From: Lysobacter antibioticus
GTDB taxonomy: Bacteria; Pseudomonadota; Gammaproteobacteria; Xanthomonadales; Xanthomonadaceae
Length of the DNA stretch: 64,000 nucleotides
Direction: 5' to 3'
Assembly (NCBI RefSeq): GCF_001442535.1
Contig: NZ_CP013141.1
Location: forward strand, 2,410,839 to 2,474,838
Both the position numbers and the translations under genes were made by a program. Position 1 is the first letter of the stretch. Each line of letters begins with the position of its first letter. Below, in pieces: positions 28,590 to 38,936 of this stretch. The notes under the pieces are model-generated. The model ran no database searches. It was not told the DNA's origin and saw only the letters and a list, made by a program, of their open reading frames with translations.

Positions 28590-31096
28590 CTGACGACCTG
28601 CTTCCCGGTCGGCGCCCGCGCGCCGGCGCCGCCCTCGCCTTCACCCTCGCCAGCCTGGCCGCGCTATTCGCCGCGCCGGCGCTCGCGGTCGACGAAAAAG
28701 ACCTGCTGCCGGTCGACGAGGCCTTCGTGCTCGCGGCCGAGGCCAGCGGCGCGGACCGCATCGCGGTGTCGTGGAAGGTCGCGCCGGGTTATTACCTTTA
28801 TAAGCACCGCATCTCGGTCAAGAGCGACGCCGGCTTCGCCGCGCAGGCGCTGCAGTTGCCGAAGGGCAAGGCCTACAAGGACGAGTTCTTCGGCGACGTC
28901 GAAACTTATCGCGACCGCATCGTCGCCACCCTGCCCGGCCAGGCCAAGGCCGGCAGCGCCAAGTTGACCGTCAAATACCAGGGCTGCGCCGACGCCGGCA
29001 TCTGCTACCCGCCGCAGACCCGCACCGTCAACGTGGCGCTGGCTGCGCCCGCCGCAGCGGCGATGGATGCCGCCCCGGCCGCCGCGCCGCTGGTGTCGTT
29101 CGGCCCGCGCGGCGGTGCCAATCCGCTGCTCGGCAGCAGCCCGCTCGGCGCGCCCTCGGCCGCCAACGCCGGCACCGATGCCTTGCCGTTGCCGCCGGAA
29201 CAGGCTTTCGGCTTCGAGGCCATCGTCAGCGACGGCAACACCCTGCTGCTGCGCTTCACCCCGGCGCGCGGCTATTACCTGTATCGCGACAAGACCTCGC
29301 TGAAGACCGACCTGGCCGCGATCGCCACCGGCAAACCGCAGTGGCCGCGCGGCACCGCGCACCGCGACGAGCATTTCGGCGACGTCACCGTGTTCTTCGA
29401 CCAGATCGACGTGCCGCTGCCGCTGCTGCGCAAGCACGCCGACGCCGCCAAGCTGACCCTGACCGCGAACTTCCAGGGCTGCCAGACCGACGGCATCTGC
29501 TATCCGCCGATGACGCGCAAAGTGACCTTGGATCTGCCGCGCGGCACCGTGGCGGCGAGCGTGGCCGCGCCGACTGAACCGGCCGCCGGCACGACGGCCG
29601 CTGCAACCTCTGTATTGCCTGCAACCGCTGCAGCATCGACGCAAACGAACACCGCGAACATCGCCGGCGATGCATCCGCCGTCGGCACGGCCGCGAGCGA
29701 CGCAACGCCCGCCACCGACGCAGCCAGCCTGGCACCCGCCAACGACGCGCAAACACCCGCGACGAATCCTTCGGACGCGGCCGCGCCGCAGGCCGAAGAC
29801 AGCCTGCTCGCCGCCTCGCTCAAGGGCGCCAACCGTTATTGGGCGCTGCTGACTTTCTTCGGCTTCGGCCTGCTGCTCGCGTTCACGCCCTGCGTGTTGC
29901 CGATGGTGCCGATCCTGTCAGGCCTGATCGTCGGCCAGGGCCCCGGGCTGAGCGCGCGCCGTGCGTTCTCGCTGTCGCTGGTCTACGTGCTGGCCAGCGC
30001 CGTGGTGTTCACCCTCGCCGGCATCGTCGCCGGCCTGGCCGGCGCCAATCTGCAGATCGCCTTCCAAACGCCGTGGGTGATCGTGCTGTTCGCCCTGCTG
30101 TTCGTGGTGCTGTCGCTGTCGAGCTTCGGCCTGTACGAGCTGCAGTTGCCGCATGCGTTGCGCAGCCGCCTCAGCGAGGCCAGCAATCGCCAGCGCAGCG
30201 GCTCCTGGCTCGGCGTCGCCAGCATGGGCGCGTTGTCGGCCTTGATCGTCGGCCCCTGCGTGGCGCCGCCGCTCGCCGCCGCGGTGCTGTACATCGGCCA
30301 GACCCGCGACCCGGTGTTCGGCGGCGCGGCCTTGTTCGCGCTCGCCATGGGCATGGGCGCGCCCTTGATCGTGTTCGGCGTCGCCGCCGGCAAGGGCCTG
30401 CCGACCACCGGCCCATGGATGGTCGCGGTGCAGCGCGCGTTCGGCCTGATCTTCATCGGCATGGCGGTGTGGATGCTCTCGCGCATCCTGCCCGGCCCGG
30501 TGACGCTGGCGCTGTGGGGCGCGCTGCTGCTCGGCGCCGCGGTGATGATCGCGCTGGCAGCCGGTGGCAAGACGCTTGGACAAGGCCTGCGCGCGTTCGC
30601 CTGGCTGCTGGCGTTGCTGCTGGGCCTGGCCGGCGCAGCGCAGGTCTTCGGCGCCCTCGCCGGCAGCGACGACCCGCTGCAGCCGCTGGCCGGCCTGCGT
30701 GGCGGCAACGCCGCGCACGGCGCCGAGCTGCCGTTCCGCAAGATCAAGTCCGGCGCCGACCTCGACCGCGAGATCGCCGCCGCGCAGGCTTCCGGCCAGC
30801 CGCTGATGCTCGACTTCTATGCCGATTGGTGCGTGGCCTGCAAGGAAATGGAGAAGTACACCTTCCCCGAACCGCAGGTCCATGAGGCGCTGAAGGGCTT
30901 CGTCCTGCTGAAAGTCGACGTGACCGCGAACGACGAGATCGACCAGGCGCTGATGAAGCGGCTGGAGATCATCGGCCCGCCGGCGACCCTGTACTTCGTC
31001 GCCGGCGCCGAGCGCCGCGAGCTGCGTTTGTTCGGCTACGAGAAGGCCCCGGCCTTCGCCGAACGCGCGCAGCGCGCACGTGCCGCGACGCGCTGA
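28586..31096 (+). CDS. dsbD: Thiol:disulfide interchange protein DsbD with duplicated N-terminal alpha domain
   Basis: An 836-residue inner-membrane protein that moves electrons from cytosolic thioredoxin to periplasmic thiol proteins. It is longer than the usual ~565 residues because two alpha domains are present: residues about 35-155 with YQGCADAGICYPP, and about 195-320 with FQGCQTDGICYPP, each carrying the reactive Cys pair. An Ala/Thr-rich linker follows (about 330-405), then eight-helix DsbD-beta (CVLPMVPILSG, and GPCVAPPLAAAV with the second Cys), and a C-terminal thioredoxin domain with W-C-V-A-C (748-752). A signal peptide ends PALAV. It feeds the adjacent TlpA-like protein, 10 bp downstream. 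Confidence 0.95.
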   Translation: MTDDLLPGRRPRAGAALAFTLASLAALFAAPALAVDEKDLLPVDEAFVLAAEASGADRIAVSWKVAPGYYLYKHRISVKSDAGFAAQALQLPKGKAYKDEFFGDVETYRDRIVATLPGQAKAGSAKLTVKYQGCADAGICYPPQTRTVNVALAAPAAAAMDAAPAAAPLVSFGPRGGANPLLGSSPLGAPSAANAGTDALPLPPEQAFGFEAIVSDGNTLLLRFTPARGYYLYRDKTSLKTDLAAIATGKPQWPRGTAHRDEHFGDVTVFFDQIDVPLPLLRKHADAAKLTLTANFQGCQTDGICYPPMTRKVTLDLPRGTVAASVAAPTEPAAGTTAAATSVLPATAAASTQTNTANIAGDASAVGTAASDATPATDAASLAPANDAQTPATNPSDAAAPQAEDSLLAASLKGANRYWALLTFFGFGLLLAFTPCVLPMVPILSGLIVGQGPGLSARRAFSLSLVYVLASAVVFTLAGIVAGLAGANLQIAFQTPWVIVLFALLFVVLSLSSFGLYELQLPHALRSRLSEASNRQRSGSWLGVASMGALSALIVGPCVAPPLAAAVLYIGQTRDPVFGGAALFALAMGMGAPLIVFGVAAGKGLPTTGPWMVAVQRAFGLIFIGMAVWMLSRILPGPVTLALWGALLLGAAVMIALAAGGKTLGQGLRAFAWLLALLLGLAGAAQVFGALAGSDDPLQPLAGLRGGNAAHGAELPFRKIKSGADLDREIAAAQASGQPLMLDFYADWCVACKEMEKYTFPEPQVHEALKGFVLLKVDVTANDEIDQALMKRLEIIGPPATLYFVAGAERRELRLFGYEKAPAFAERAQRARAATR

Positions 31097-31105
31097 GGCC
31101 GGGCC

Positions 31106-31705
31106 ATGGCGATCTCCTCGACCGTCAAACTCGTCGCCCTGGCGCTCGGCGCGGGCGCGCTCGGCCTGCTCGCCGGGCAGTTCGTCGGCGGGGGCGGCTG
31201 GCTGATGCGCACCGAACTCGGCCAGCGTTTCCTGCAAGACCGCATGGTCAGCGGCGCGCCCAAGCCGCCGGCCGACCTGGCGGTGGCGAGCCGCGGCCAA
31301 GCGATGCCGCCGATCACCCTGCCCGGCCTGGACGGCGCCCCGACACAATTGCCGCAGGCCTACGCCGGCCGGCCGATCATGATCAACCTGTGGGCCAGTT
31401 GGTGCGGGCCCTGCATCAAGGAAATGCCCGAGCTCAACCGCTACGCCAAGGCCCAGGGCGGCCAAGGCACGCAAGTGGTCGGCATCGCCCTCGACAACGC
31501 CGGGGACGTCGCCGCCTTTCTGCAGCGGGTGCCGGTGGATTACCCGATCCTGCTCGACGCCCCCGGCCCGCGCGATGCCGGCGTCCGCCTCGGCAACCTC
31601 AAGGGCGTGCTGCCGTATACCGTGCTGATCGGCGCCGACGGCAAGCTGATCAAGCAGCGGATCGGCCCGTTCGAGGACGGCGAGATTGAGGGCTGGGTCG
31701 ACTGA
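31106..31705 (+). CDS. TlpA/ResA-like thiol-disulfide oxidoreductase
   Basis: A 199-residue membrane-anchored thioredoxin-fold protein. One N-terminal transmembrane helix (about 8-28) places the domain in the periplasm. The active site W-A-S-W-C-G-P-C has cysteines 100 and 103, followed by the cis-Pro loop GVLPYTVLI. It is expected to receive electrons from DsbD just upstream and reduce periplasmic disulfides, for example in cytochrome c maturation. Confidence 0.93.
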   Translation: MAISSTVKLVALALGAGALGLLAGQFVGGGGWLMRTELGQRFLQDRMVSGAPKPPADLAVASRGQAMPPITLPGLDGAPTQLPQAYAGRPIMINLWASWCGPCIKEMPELNRYAKAQGGQGTQVVGIALDNAGDVAAFLQRVPVDYPILLDAPGPRDAGVRLGNLKGVLPYTVLIGADGKLIKQRIGPFEDGEIEGWVD

Positions 31706-32088
31706 GCCCGCTCCGGGCCGAAACCGGGCTGTCATGCCCGCGCCACCTCGCGGCGGCAACCTCCGCGAAAACTCGCCGATCGTCGGCTAGCCGCGCCAGC
31801 CGCGAGCGACCGGCAAGCGCCGATTCCGCCAACGGGTTACCGGCTTGCCCGGCCCGATCGTGCTCGAATGGTCTCCGGGGACCAGCCCCAGAATCGCCGT
31901 CGTGCCGGCAAATGCGCCGATCCGGTCACGAAAACACGGCGACGCCGGCGAACGTGCCGGCATTCTAGAGTCGCCACTCAAACAACCGCTTAAATCGCGG
32001 CAACTTCGCCGATTTGGCGGGCAACTTCTGGACACCGGGCCGGCCTTCACGCAAACTGCCGCCCTTTGAAGGCAACCGTCCGGTCCCA
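31706..32088. other. Intergenic region upstream of aroQ
   Basis: A 383-bp stretch with no coding signal. Several short GCCGGC-rich palindromes and one less GC-rich patch near 31965-32010 (TTCTAGAGTC, CTTAAATCG) may mark the aroQ-acc promoter, but no convincing -35/-10 pair was found. Confidence 0.5.
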
Positions 32089-32529
32089 ATGGCCAAGCTC
32101 CTGGTCCTGCACGGCCCCAACCTCAACCTGCTCGGCACGCGCGAGCCGGAGGTCTACGGCCGCACCACCCTGGCCGAGATCGATGCCGGGCTGCGCGAGC
32201 ACGCCGAGGCCGCCGGACACGCCCTGGACAGCCTGCAGTCGAACGCCGAGCACGTCCTGGTCGACCGGGTCCAGGCGGCGCGCACCGACGGCACGGCGAT
32301 GATCCTGATCAACCCGGCCGCCTTCACCCATACCAGCGTCGCCCTGCGCGACGCCCTGGCCGCGGTGGCGATCCCGTTCATCGAGATCCACCTGTCCAAC
32401 CCGCACACCCGCGAGCCGTTCCGCCACCACAGCTATTTCAGCGACCACGCCGTCGGCGTGGTCTGCGGCTTCGGCGCCGACAGCTACCGCTACGCGCTCG
32501 ACGCCGCCATCAAGCGACTGGCGACCTGA
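32089..32529 (+). CDS. aroQ: Type II 3-dehydroquinate dehydratase
   Basis: A 146-residue dodecameric shikimate-pathway enzyme converting 3-dehydroquinate to 3-dehydroshikimate. Conserved elements: [17 protein letters not shown] with its catalytic Tyr, [36 protein letters not shown]. The usual SNHEG loop reads SNAEH here, a mild deviation. Start at ATG 32089 (MAKLLVLHG). It lies 64 bp before accB; aroQ-accB-accC is a common proteobacterial order. Confidence 0.97.
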   Translation: MAKLLVLHGPNLNLLGTREPEVYGRTTLAEIDAGLREHAEAAGHALDSLQSNAEHVLVDRVQAARTDGTAMILINPAAFTHTSVALRDALAAVAIPFIEIHLSNPHTREPFRHHSYFSDHAVGVVCGFGADSYRYALDAAIKRLAT

Positions 32530-32593
32530 TACCCACCCAGCCCGGGCCGCGTTCGCGCGGGCCGCAACGACGATCCAACCAGAGGCCCGCTCC

Positions 32594-33076
32594 ATGGACC
32601 TGCGCAAAATCAAGAAACTGATCGACCTGCTCGAGGAATCCAACCTCGCCGAGATCGAGATCAAGGAAGGCGAAGAATCCGTCCGCCTGGCCCGCACCCC
32701 GAAGGGCGGCTATGCCTACGCGCCGCCGCAGATGCAGGCCGCGCCCTACGCCGAGCAGCGCCCGGCCCCGGCCATGCCGATGCATTCGCCGACCGAAGCG
32801 GCCACCGGCGGCAGCGCCAAGCCCGGCAGCGACCTGCCCGACGGCCACGTCGTGCGCGCGCCGATGGTCGGCACCTTCTACGCCTCGCCGGCGCCGGACA
32901 AGCCCTCCTTCGTCAGCGTCGGCCAGGCGGTCAAGGCCGGCGACACGCTCGGCATCATCGAAGCGATGAAGATGTTCAACCCGATCGAAGCCGACGTCTC
33001 CGGCACGGTGCTCAAGGTCATGGCCGAGAGCGGCCAGCCGATCGAGTTCGATCAGCCTTTGTTCGTGATCGGCTGA
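32594..33076 (+). CDS. accB: Biotin carboxyl carrier protein of acetyl-CoA carboxylase
   Basis: A 160-residue carrier for the first step of fatty-acid synthesis. N-terminal helix [19 protein letters not shown], a Pro/Ala-rich linker (about 40-80), and a biotinyl domain with E-A-M-K-M at 123-127, Lys126 being the biotinylation site. The usual next gene, accC, is displaced by a 438-bp insertion holding a four-helix-bundle gene. Confidence 0.98.
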   Translation: MDLRKIKKLIDLLEESNLAEIEIKEGEESVRLARTPKGGYAYAPPQMQAAPYAEQRPAPAMPMHSPTEAATGGSAKPGSDLPDGHVVRAPMVGTFYASPAPDKPSFVSVGQAVKAGDTLGIIEAMKMFNPIEADVSGTVLKVMAESGQPIEFDQPLFVIG

Positions 33077-33089
33077 AGCCGGTCACGAC

Positions 33090-33533
33090 GGGAATCGGGA
33101 TTCGTGATTCGGGATTCGGACAAGCAGCGACCGCACGAGCGCCTGGAGGTCTGGCGTGATGCGATGTCGCTGGTTGAGTCGATCTATCGCATCACCGCCT
33201 CTTTTCCCGACAGCGAGCGTCTGGGCTTGTCGATGCAGTTGCGCAGAGCCGCGGTAAGCGTCCCGTCGAACATCGCCGAGGGCGCGGCCCGGCGGTCGAG
33301 GCCGGAGTACTTACGGTTCCTGTCGATGGCACGCGGCTCGCTCGCCGAAATCAGCACGCAACATGAGATCGCCCGCCGCCTCGGCTACCTCACCGACAAC
33401 GCCACGGACACGGACTTGCTGGACCGAACCTTCGCCCGTCTGAACGCTCTGATCCGCTCGCTCGGCTCATCGCCGCGCGCCGTCAGCGAGACGCCCGCGC
33501 TTCACGAATCCCAATTCTCGAATCCCGAATCCC
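33090..33533. mobile_element. Putative small mobile element: four-helix-bundle gene between inverted GGGATTCG repeats
   Basis: Left end GGGAATCGGGATTCGTGATT (33090-33119) and right end CACGAATCCCAATTCTCGAA (33503-33533) are imperfect inverted copies of a GGGATTCG-type repeat, 13 bp after the accB stop and directly abutting the accC ATG. Between them lies one gene. No transposase is present, so mobility is inferred from position and repeats only. Confidence 0.5.

Positions 33534-33541
<8 letters not shown>
33104..33541 (+). CDS. Four-helix-bundle protein (S23/IVP family)
   Basis: A 145-residue protein of the family named after proteins encoded in 23S rRNA intervening sequences (TIGR02436-like; fold shared with Avd of diversity-generating retroelements). 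Diagnostic words: [37 protein letters not shown] and [16 protein letters not shown]. The start is GTG at 33104, inside the left repeat; the first ATG would cut into helix 1. The last residues ([12 protein letters not shown]) are encoded by the right repeat, and the TGA (33539-33541) lies within accC codons 2-3. Function unknown. It probably couples accC translation to its own. Confidence 0.88.
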
Positions 33542-34901
<1,360 letters not shown>

Positions 34902-34962
34902 GCTCGATCGTCTGAGCTGGCGCCCGCAGTCGGCGGGCTTGCGGCAAGAACGCCTGCGACAA

Positions 34963-35003
34963 AAACGAAACGGCCCGCGCCATCGACGCGGGCCGTTTCG
35001 TTT
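34963..35003 (+). terminator. Terminator of the acc operon
   Basis: A perfect 17-bp stem, AAACGAAACGGCCCGCG and its complement, with a 7-nt loop. A- and T-rich ends make it usable from both sides. It lies 62 bp after the accC stop. Confidence 0.9.
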
Positions 35004-35028
35004 CCGGCCCCTCGCCGGCGCGGTCTCG

Positions 35029-35092
35029 CAGCAGCATCAGCCTAAGCCGCGACACCGCCGTCGGCGGTCGCGGCTTAGGCCGCTGCTACCGC
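35029..35092. repeat. GTAG-type REP pair, diverged variant
   Basis: Two inverted diverged units (CCTAAGCCGCGAC and GTCGCGGCTTAGG, ending GCTGCTACC) form one long hairpin between the acc terminator and the next gene. Confidence 0.7.
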
Positions 35093-35123
35093 CAGCGGAC
35101 CGTCGCCGGTGCTGCGCCCGGCT

Positions 35124-35594
35124 TCATCGCAATACCGGCTCGACCCAGGACGTCATCTCCCGCACGTCGGCTTCGGTGAGCTCCGACGAGGCCGGCAACA
35201 GGGTCGGCCCCTTGGCCGAGTTGCCCGACGACTTCTTGCCCGAACCCGGCACCTGGGTGCCCGGGATCGGCTGCACGCCGCCGCTCGTCGATGGACTGAC
35301 CACCATCACGTACTCGCTCGAGCCGTCCGGCCAGACCACCTTGAAGGTGCTGCCGGGCGGCAGGGTCGAGAAGGGCGCACCGCTCTGGGCGCGATAGACG
35401 GCCGCGATCTGGGCCGCGCTCAGCGAACGCAACTCGGTCTTCGAATCCACCGAGGTCACCGCGACCTGTCCCAGCTCGCGGTAGTCCTCGCCGAATACGT
35501 CGATCATCACGCCGGCTGCGCCGACCGAGTACGCGCTGAGCAGCAATGCCCAGAAACCGATCTTGGCCGTGTTTACGAAGTGCTCGCGTTTCAT
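35124..35594 (-). CDS. Membrane-anchored protein of unknown function
   Basis: A 156-residue protein with one N-terminal transmembrane helix (about 10-32, IGFWALLLSAYSVGAAGVMI) and a periplasmic remainder containing KTELRSLSAAQIAAVYRAQSG, VVWPDGSSEYVMVV and a Pro/Ser/Gly-rich linker. No family recognised. Its ATG overlaps the stop of the upstream gene (ATGA), so the two are coupled and probably act together at the inner membrane. Confidence 0.8.
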   Translation of the reverse strand: MKREHFVNTAKIGFWALLLSAYSVGAAGVMIDVFGEDYRELGQVAVTSVDSKTELRSLSAAQIAAVYRAQSGAPFSTLPPGSTFKVVWPDGSSEYVMVVSPSTSGGVQPIPGTQVPGSGKKSSGNSAKGPTLLPASSELTEADVREMTSWVEPVLR

Positions 35595-36610
35595 TGCACT
35601 GTCCTCTGTTCGCCTAGCAGCGAATCGACCATGTCTTCCACCACATCCGCCCCCTGACGCGGGATCGCCGCGTCGTATACGAAACTCGCAAAATCCTGTT
35701 TGGCGTCTTGCGAGCAAATTCCGCCGTTGGCGCAGTAGGACGTCATCAACGAGCCTTTCGGACTGCAATCCTGCCCGAGCTCGCATGCCGCCAACTGCCA
35801 AGCCAGTTCCGCGAATTGAGTGCCGGCCACGCGCATGTCGCCCCAGCGCCGGCCGTTCGCGGCGATGCCCATACCGGGCGACAACGCCGAGTACGCTTCC
35901 GGGTCCTTCGAGCGCTGCACGCGGTCGACCAGATTGAGCCGGTATTCCTCGGTCTTCTCCAGCGGCTTGCCGGCGGCCAGCAACGAGGCCTCGGCCGGCA
36001 GGCTGCCCGATTGGGCGGCCTCGACCCGCTTGAGGAAGATCATCTGGTAACTGAGGTTGTCGCTCGGCGCGAAACGCGCGCAGCGCGAGCTGACCCGATT
36101 GCGCGCCTCGGTCATCGTCGAGGCGCCGCGCAGCTTCATGCTCTCTATCGTGCGCGTGTCGTTGCCGTAGTCGACCGGTGCGTTGGCGTAGTTCGAGCAG
36201 TAGTCGTAGACCCGGCTCAACAGCCAGATCGCCTCGGGCTCGCCGGCATCGGCGCGCGAGCGGATCGACTGCGCATACGCGTACAAGTCCGGCGCCTGCT
36301 CGAACTGCACGCGCAGCGGCGACGGCGCGACCGCGCCGCGCGGCACGACTTTCGCCTCGGCCACCGGCACCGAATCGTCGCGCGGCGCATCGGCCTTGCG
36401 CGCCGTCGGCTGCGGTTTCGCCGCGACCCGCACCGGCACGCTCTCGCCCGGCGCAGCTTGTTCGCTGGCAGTGCGGCGGCCGGCATAGACGAAGGCCGCG
36501 GCCAACAAGGCCACGCCCATGATCGCGATCAGCGAGCGTCCGGACACGCGCACACCGGCCGGCGTCCCGCCAGGGCCTTGCTTGTAACCGGAGGGGTAGG
36601 CATCGGACAT
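35591..36610 (-). CDS. Membrane-anchored protein of unknown function
   Basis: A 339-residue protein, ATG at 36610 (MSDAYPSGYKQ); a TTG one codon earlier is less likely. A single transmembrane helix (about 27-45, LIAIMGVALLAAAFVYAG) is followed by a Pro/Ala-rich linker and a soluble domain of about 230 residues, with many Cys in its last third (AACELGQDC, YCANGGIC) and Sel1-like helical words (EPEAIWLLSRVYDYC). I recognise no family. Coupled to the downstream 156-residue protein. Confidence 0.78.
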   Translation of the reverse strand: MSDAYPSGYKQGPGGTPAGVRVSGRSLIAIMGVALLAAAFVYAGRRTASEQAAPGESVPVRVAAKPQPTARKADAPRDDSVPVAEAKVVPRGAVAPSPLRVQFEQAPDLYAYAQSIRSRADAGEPEAIWLLSRVYDYCSNYANAPVDYGNDTRTIESMKLRGASTMTEARNRVSSRCARFAPSDNLSYQMIFLKRVEAAQSGSLPAEASLLAAGKPLEKTEEYRLNLVDRVQRSKDPEAYSALSPGMGIAANGRRWGDMRVAGTQFAELAWQLAACELGQDCSPKGSLMTSYCANGGICSQDAKQDFASFVYDAAIPRQGADVVEDMVDSLLGEQRTVQ

Positions 36611-36824
36611 CAAGACCGTTTCTCTGAGCCTCTACGCTGCTGGCACGAACCGGACGCAACGCGACCGCGGCCGGGGCGCCGCACTGGCGCTACCCAGCCC
36701 GCCTGTCCGGCATGTGCCGGCATGAACCGTGTTTCGTCGAGACGCCGATAGTAAGTCAAGCGCCGCGCCGATGCCCGCGCGACCCTGAACCGTGATGGAT
36801 CTCCGGCTTCGGCGAGACGGTGCC

Positions 36825-37862
36825 TCAGCCGCCCGGAGCGGGAGCGGCGGTGACCTTGGCCGCGCAGGTCACTTCGCTGCCGACGACCGTGGGCCAGTAG
36901 GCCTTGCCGTCGTCCTCGCCGTGTTCGCCGGCGGTGGTGACCGCCAGGCCGTGGCCGGCGTCGGCGGCGTATTCGAAGCTGCAGTAGCCCTGGCCGGTGC
37001 CGGCGCAGTCGACGACCTCGGGGTAACCGGCTTCGATCAGGCCACCCAGGAAACGCTCGGCGCCCTCCTCGCGGTCTGGCTGCACGCCGCGCCAGCCCTG
37101 GGCGAGCAATTTCGCCCGCGCCTGCGGCAGGCTCAGGCCCTCGATCCGCGGCACCTTCGCCGCGCCACCGCAGTAGGCGTCCAGCGCCGGCAACGCCGTC
37201 AGCTCCAGCCCGGCGGCGGTCGCGAGCACGCGCGCACGCGCCACCTGCCATTCGCCGACCCGCAGCTCGCTGCCGGCCTTGCCCGCCGGCTCGGCCGGTT
37301 CGGCGCTGTGCTCGAACACGCCCTGCACGCCGCTGTCGAAGCTTTCCTCGTCGGCCTTGAGGTCGCGCAACTGCGCCACCGCCCGGCCGTCACGGAAGAA
37401 CAGCACCCGCGCGGCCGGGAACATGCAGCCGAAGCCGGCCACCTGGGTCGCGCGCGGCGCCACCCCGACCACGCGGTAGTCCTTGCCCCAGGCCATGTCG
37501 GTGCGGATGGTCCAGCCGGCCGCGACCGCTGCCCGCGCCTCGCTCGACTTGGCTTCCCCGGCGCACTCCGGAACGCTGCCGTCGTCGGCCAGCGCCGGCG
37601 TGGGCGCGACATAGCGGGGCAGCTCGGTCACCGCTTCCAGGCGCAACTGCTCGACCTGGCCCTTGGCGCCCACCTGGGCAGCATCTACCTGGGGGGTGGC
37701 GACTCCGGCAGCGTCTGCCTGGGTAGCACCGATCTGGCTCGCGCCGACTTGGCCAGCTCCGGCTTCGCTCGCTCTGACCTGGTTAGCGCCCGCTGGGGTG
37801 GTGCCGCCGCCGTCCGCGCAGGCGCCCAGGGCGAGCGATCCGAGCACGATCCAGGCCCGCAT
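36825..37862 (-). CDS. Lipoprotein of unknown function with N-terminal pentapeptide-like repeats
   Basis: A 345-residue lipoprotein; ATG at 37862 gives MRAWIVLGSLALGAC, with lipobox L-G-A-C (Cys14). Residues 26-65 are eight degenerate five-residue units of pattern A-x-Q-V-G, encoded by 15-bp DNA repeats. The soluble part has an even spread of Cys. One segment, VPRIEGLSLPQARAKLLAQG, resembles a PASTA repeat strand-helix, but alone it is not enough for a call. An upstream in-frame ATG at 37898 would push the signal peptide inward and is less likely. Divergent from prmA. Confidence 0.8.
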   Translation of the reverse strand: MRAWIVLGSLALGACADGGGTTPAGANQVRASEAGAGQVGASQIGATQADAAGVATPQVDAAQVGAKGQVEQLRLEAVTELPRYVAPTPALADDGSVPECAGEAKSSEARAAVAAGWTIRTDMAWGKDYRVVGVAPRATQVAGFGCMFPAARVLFFRDGRAVAQLRDLKADEESFDSGVQGVFEHSAEPAEPAGKAGSELRVGEWQVARARVLATAAGLELTALPALDAYCGGAAKVPRIEGLSLPQARAKLLAQGWRGVQPDREEGAERFLGGLIEAGYPEVVDCAGTGQGYCSFEYAADAGHGLAVTTAGEHGEDDGKAYWPTVVGSEVTCAAKVTAAPAPGG

Positions 37863-37989
37863 GACGGCGACGATAGAGGGGTTGGCCTGCGATTCCATGG
37901 CGTCTGACTCCTGAGAAGAGCCCGCACGCTATCTGATCGCCATAAAACGGGTCAATAATGACCGCCGTTTTCGCCCCTCGCCGTAACCG

Positions 37990-38910
37990 ATGCCCTTTCT
38001 CGAACTGACCCTGCGCTGCAGCGAAGCCGAACAACCGCGCTACGAGGCCGCACTCGACGACGTCGGCTCGCTGGCGGTGACGATGCTCGACGCCGATGCC
38101 GACACCGGCAACGAGCACGCGATCCTCGAACCCGGCGTCGGCGAAACGCCGTTGTGGCAGTCGATCGTACTCAGTGCGCTGTTCCCGCACGACGCCGACG
38201 CGCTGGTGATCCTGGCCGCGCTGGAGTCGTTCGACCCGGGCCTGGAGTGGACCCAGGTGCGTTTTCGCCAGGTCGAGGACCAGGACTGGGAACGCGCCTG
38301 GATGGACCAGTACGAGCCGCTGCAGTTCGGCCGCCGCACCTGGATCGTGCCGTGGAACCACGAGCTGCCCGCCGGCGCCGACGCGGCCGATGCCGCGGTG
38401 GTGCGCCTCGACCCGGGCCTGGCGTTCGGCTCCGGCACCCACCCGACCACCTCGCTGTGCCTGCAATGGCTCGACGCGCTGGCCGACGAAGGCGCCCTCG
38501 CCGACCGCAGCGTGCTCGACTTCGGCTGCGGCTCGGGCATTCTCGCCCTCGCTGCGCTCAAGCTCGGCGCCGCCCACGCGGTCGGCGTCGACAACGATCC
38601 GCAGGCGGTCATCGCCACCCACGACAACGCCGAACGCAACGAAGTCGCCGAACGCATCGAAGTGCATCTGCCGCAGGACGAACCGGCCGCGACCTATCCG
38701 GTGGTGGTCGCCAACATTCTCGCCTCGGCGCTGGTCGCCCTGGCCGATACCCTGGCCGCGCGGGTCGCGCCCGGCGGGCGCATCGCGCTGTCGGGCATCC
38801 TCGCCGGGCAGGAAGACGAAGTGCTCGCGCGCTACGCGGCGGACTTCGAGCAGCTGCGCGCCGACCGTCTCGAAGACTGGATGCGCGTCACAGGCGTACG
38901 CCGGCGCTGA
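37990..38910 (+). CDS. prmA: Ribosomal protein L11 methyltransferase
   Basis: A 306-residue SAM-dependent enzyme that trimethylates lysines and the N-terminus of L11. The N-terminal substrate-recognition domain has [10 protein letters not shown] and [16 protein letters not shown]. The catalytic domain has [15 protein letters not shown], the SAM-binding motif [15 protein letters not shown] (about 175-190) and [12 protein letters not shown]. First gene of the conserved prmA-DUF3426-fis run. Confidence 0.97.
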   Translation: MPFLELTLRCSEAEQPRYEAALDDVGSLAVTMLDADADTGNEHAILEPGVGETPLWQSIVLSALFPHDADALVILAALESFDPGLEWTQVRFRQVEDQDWERAWMDQYEPLQFGRRTWIVPWNHELPAGADAADAAVVRLDPGLAFGSGTHPTTSLCLQWLDALADEGALADRSVLDFGCGSGILALAALKLGAAHAVGVDNDPQAVIATHDNAERNEVAERIEVHLPQDEPAATYPVVVANILASALVALADTLAARVAPGGRIALSGILAGQEDEVLARYAADFEQLRADRLEDWMRVTGVRRR

Positions 38911-38936
38911 GCGCGACGGCATGATTGAATACTGAA

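Noticed and set aside
36792..37907. Pentapeptide-repeat protein on the + strand
   Set aside because: The A-D-L-like words cover only a short stretch; the opposite strand has a lipobox and signal peptide and a normal composition.
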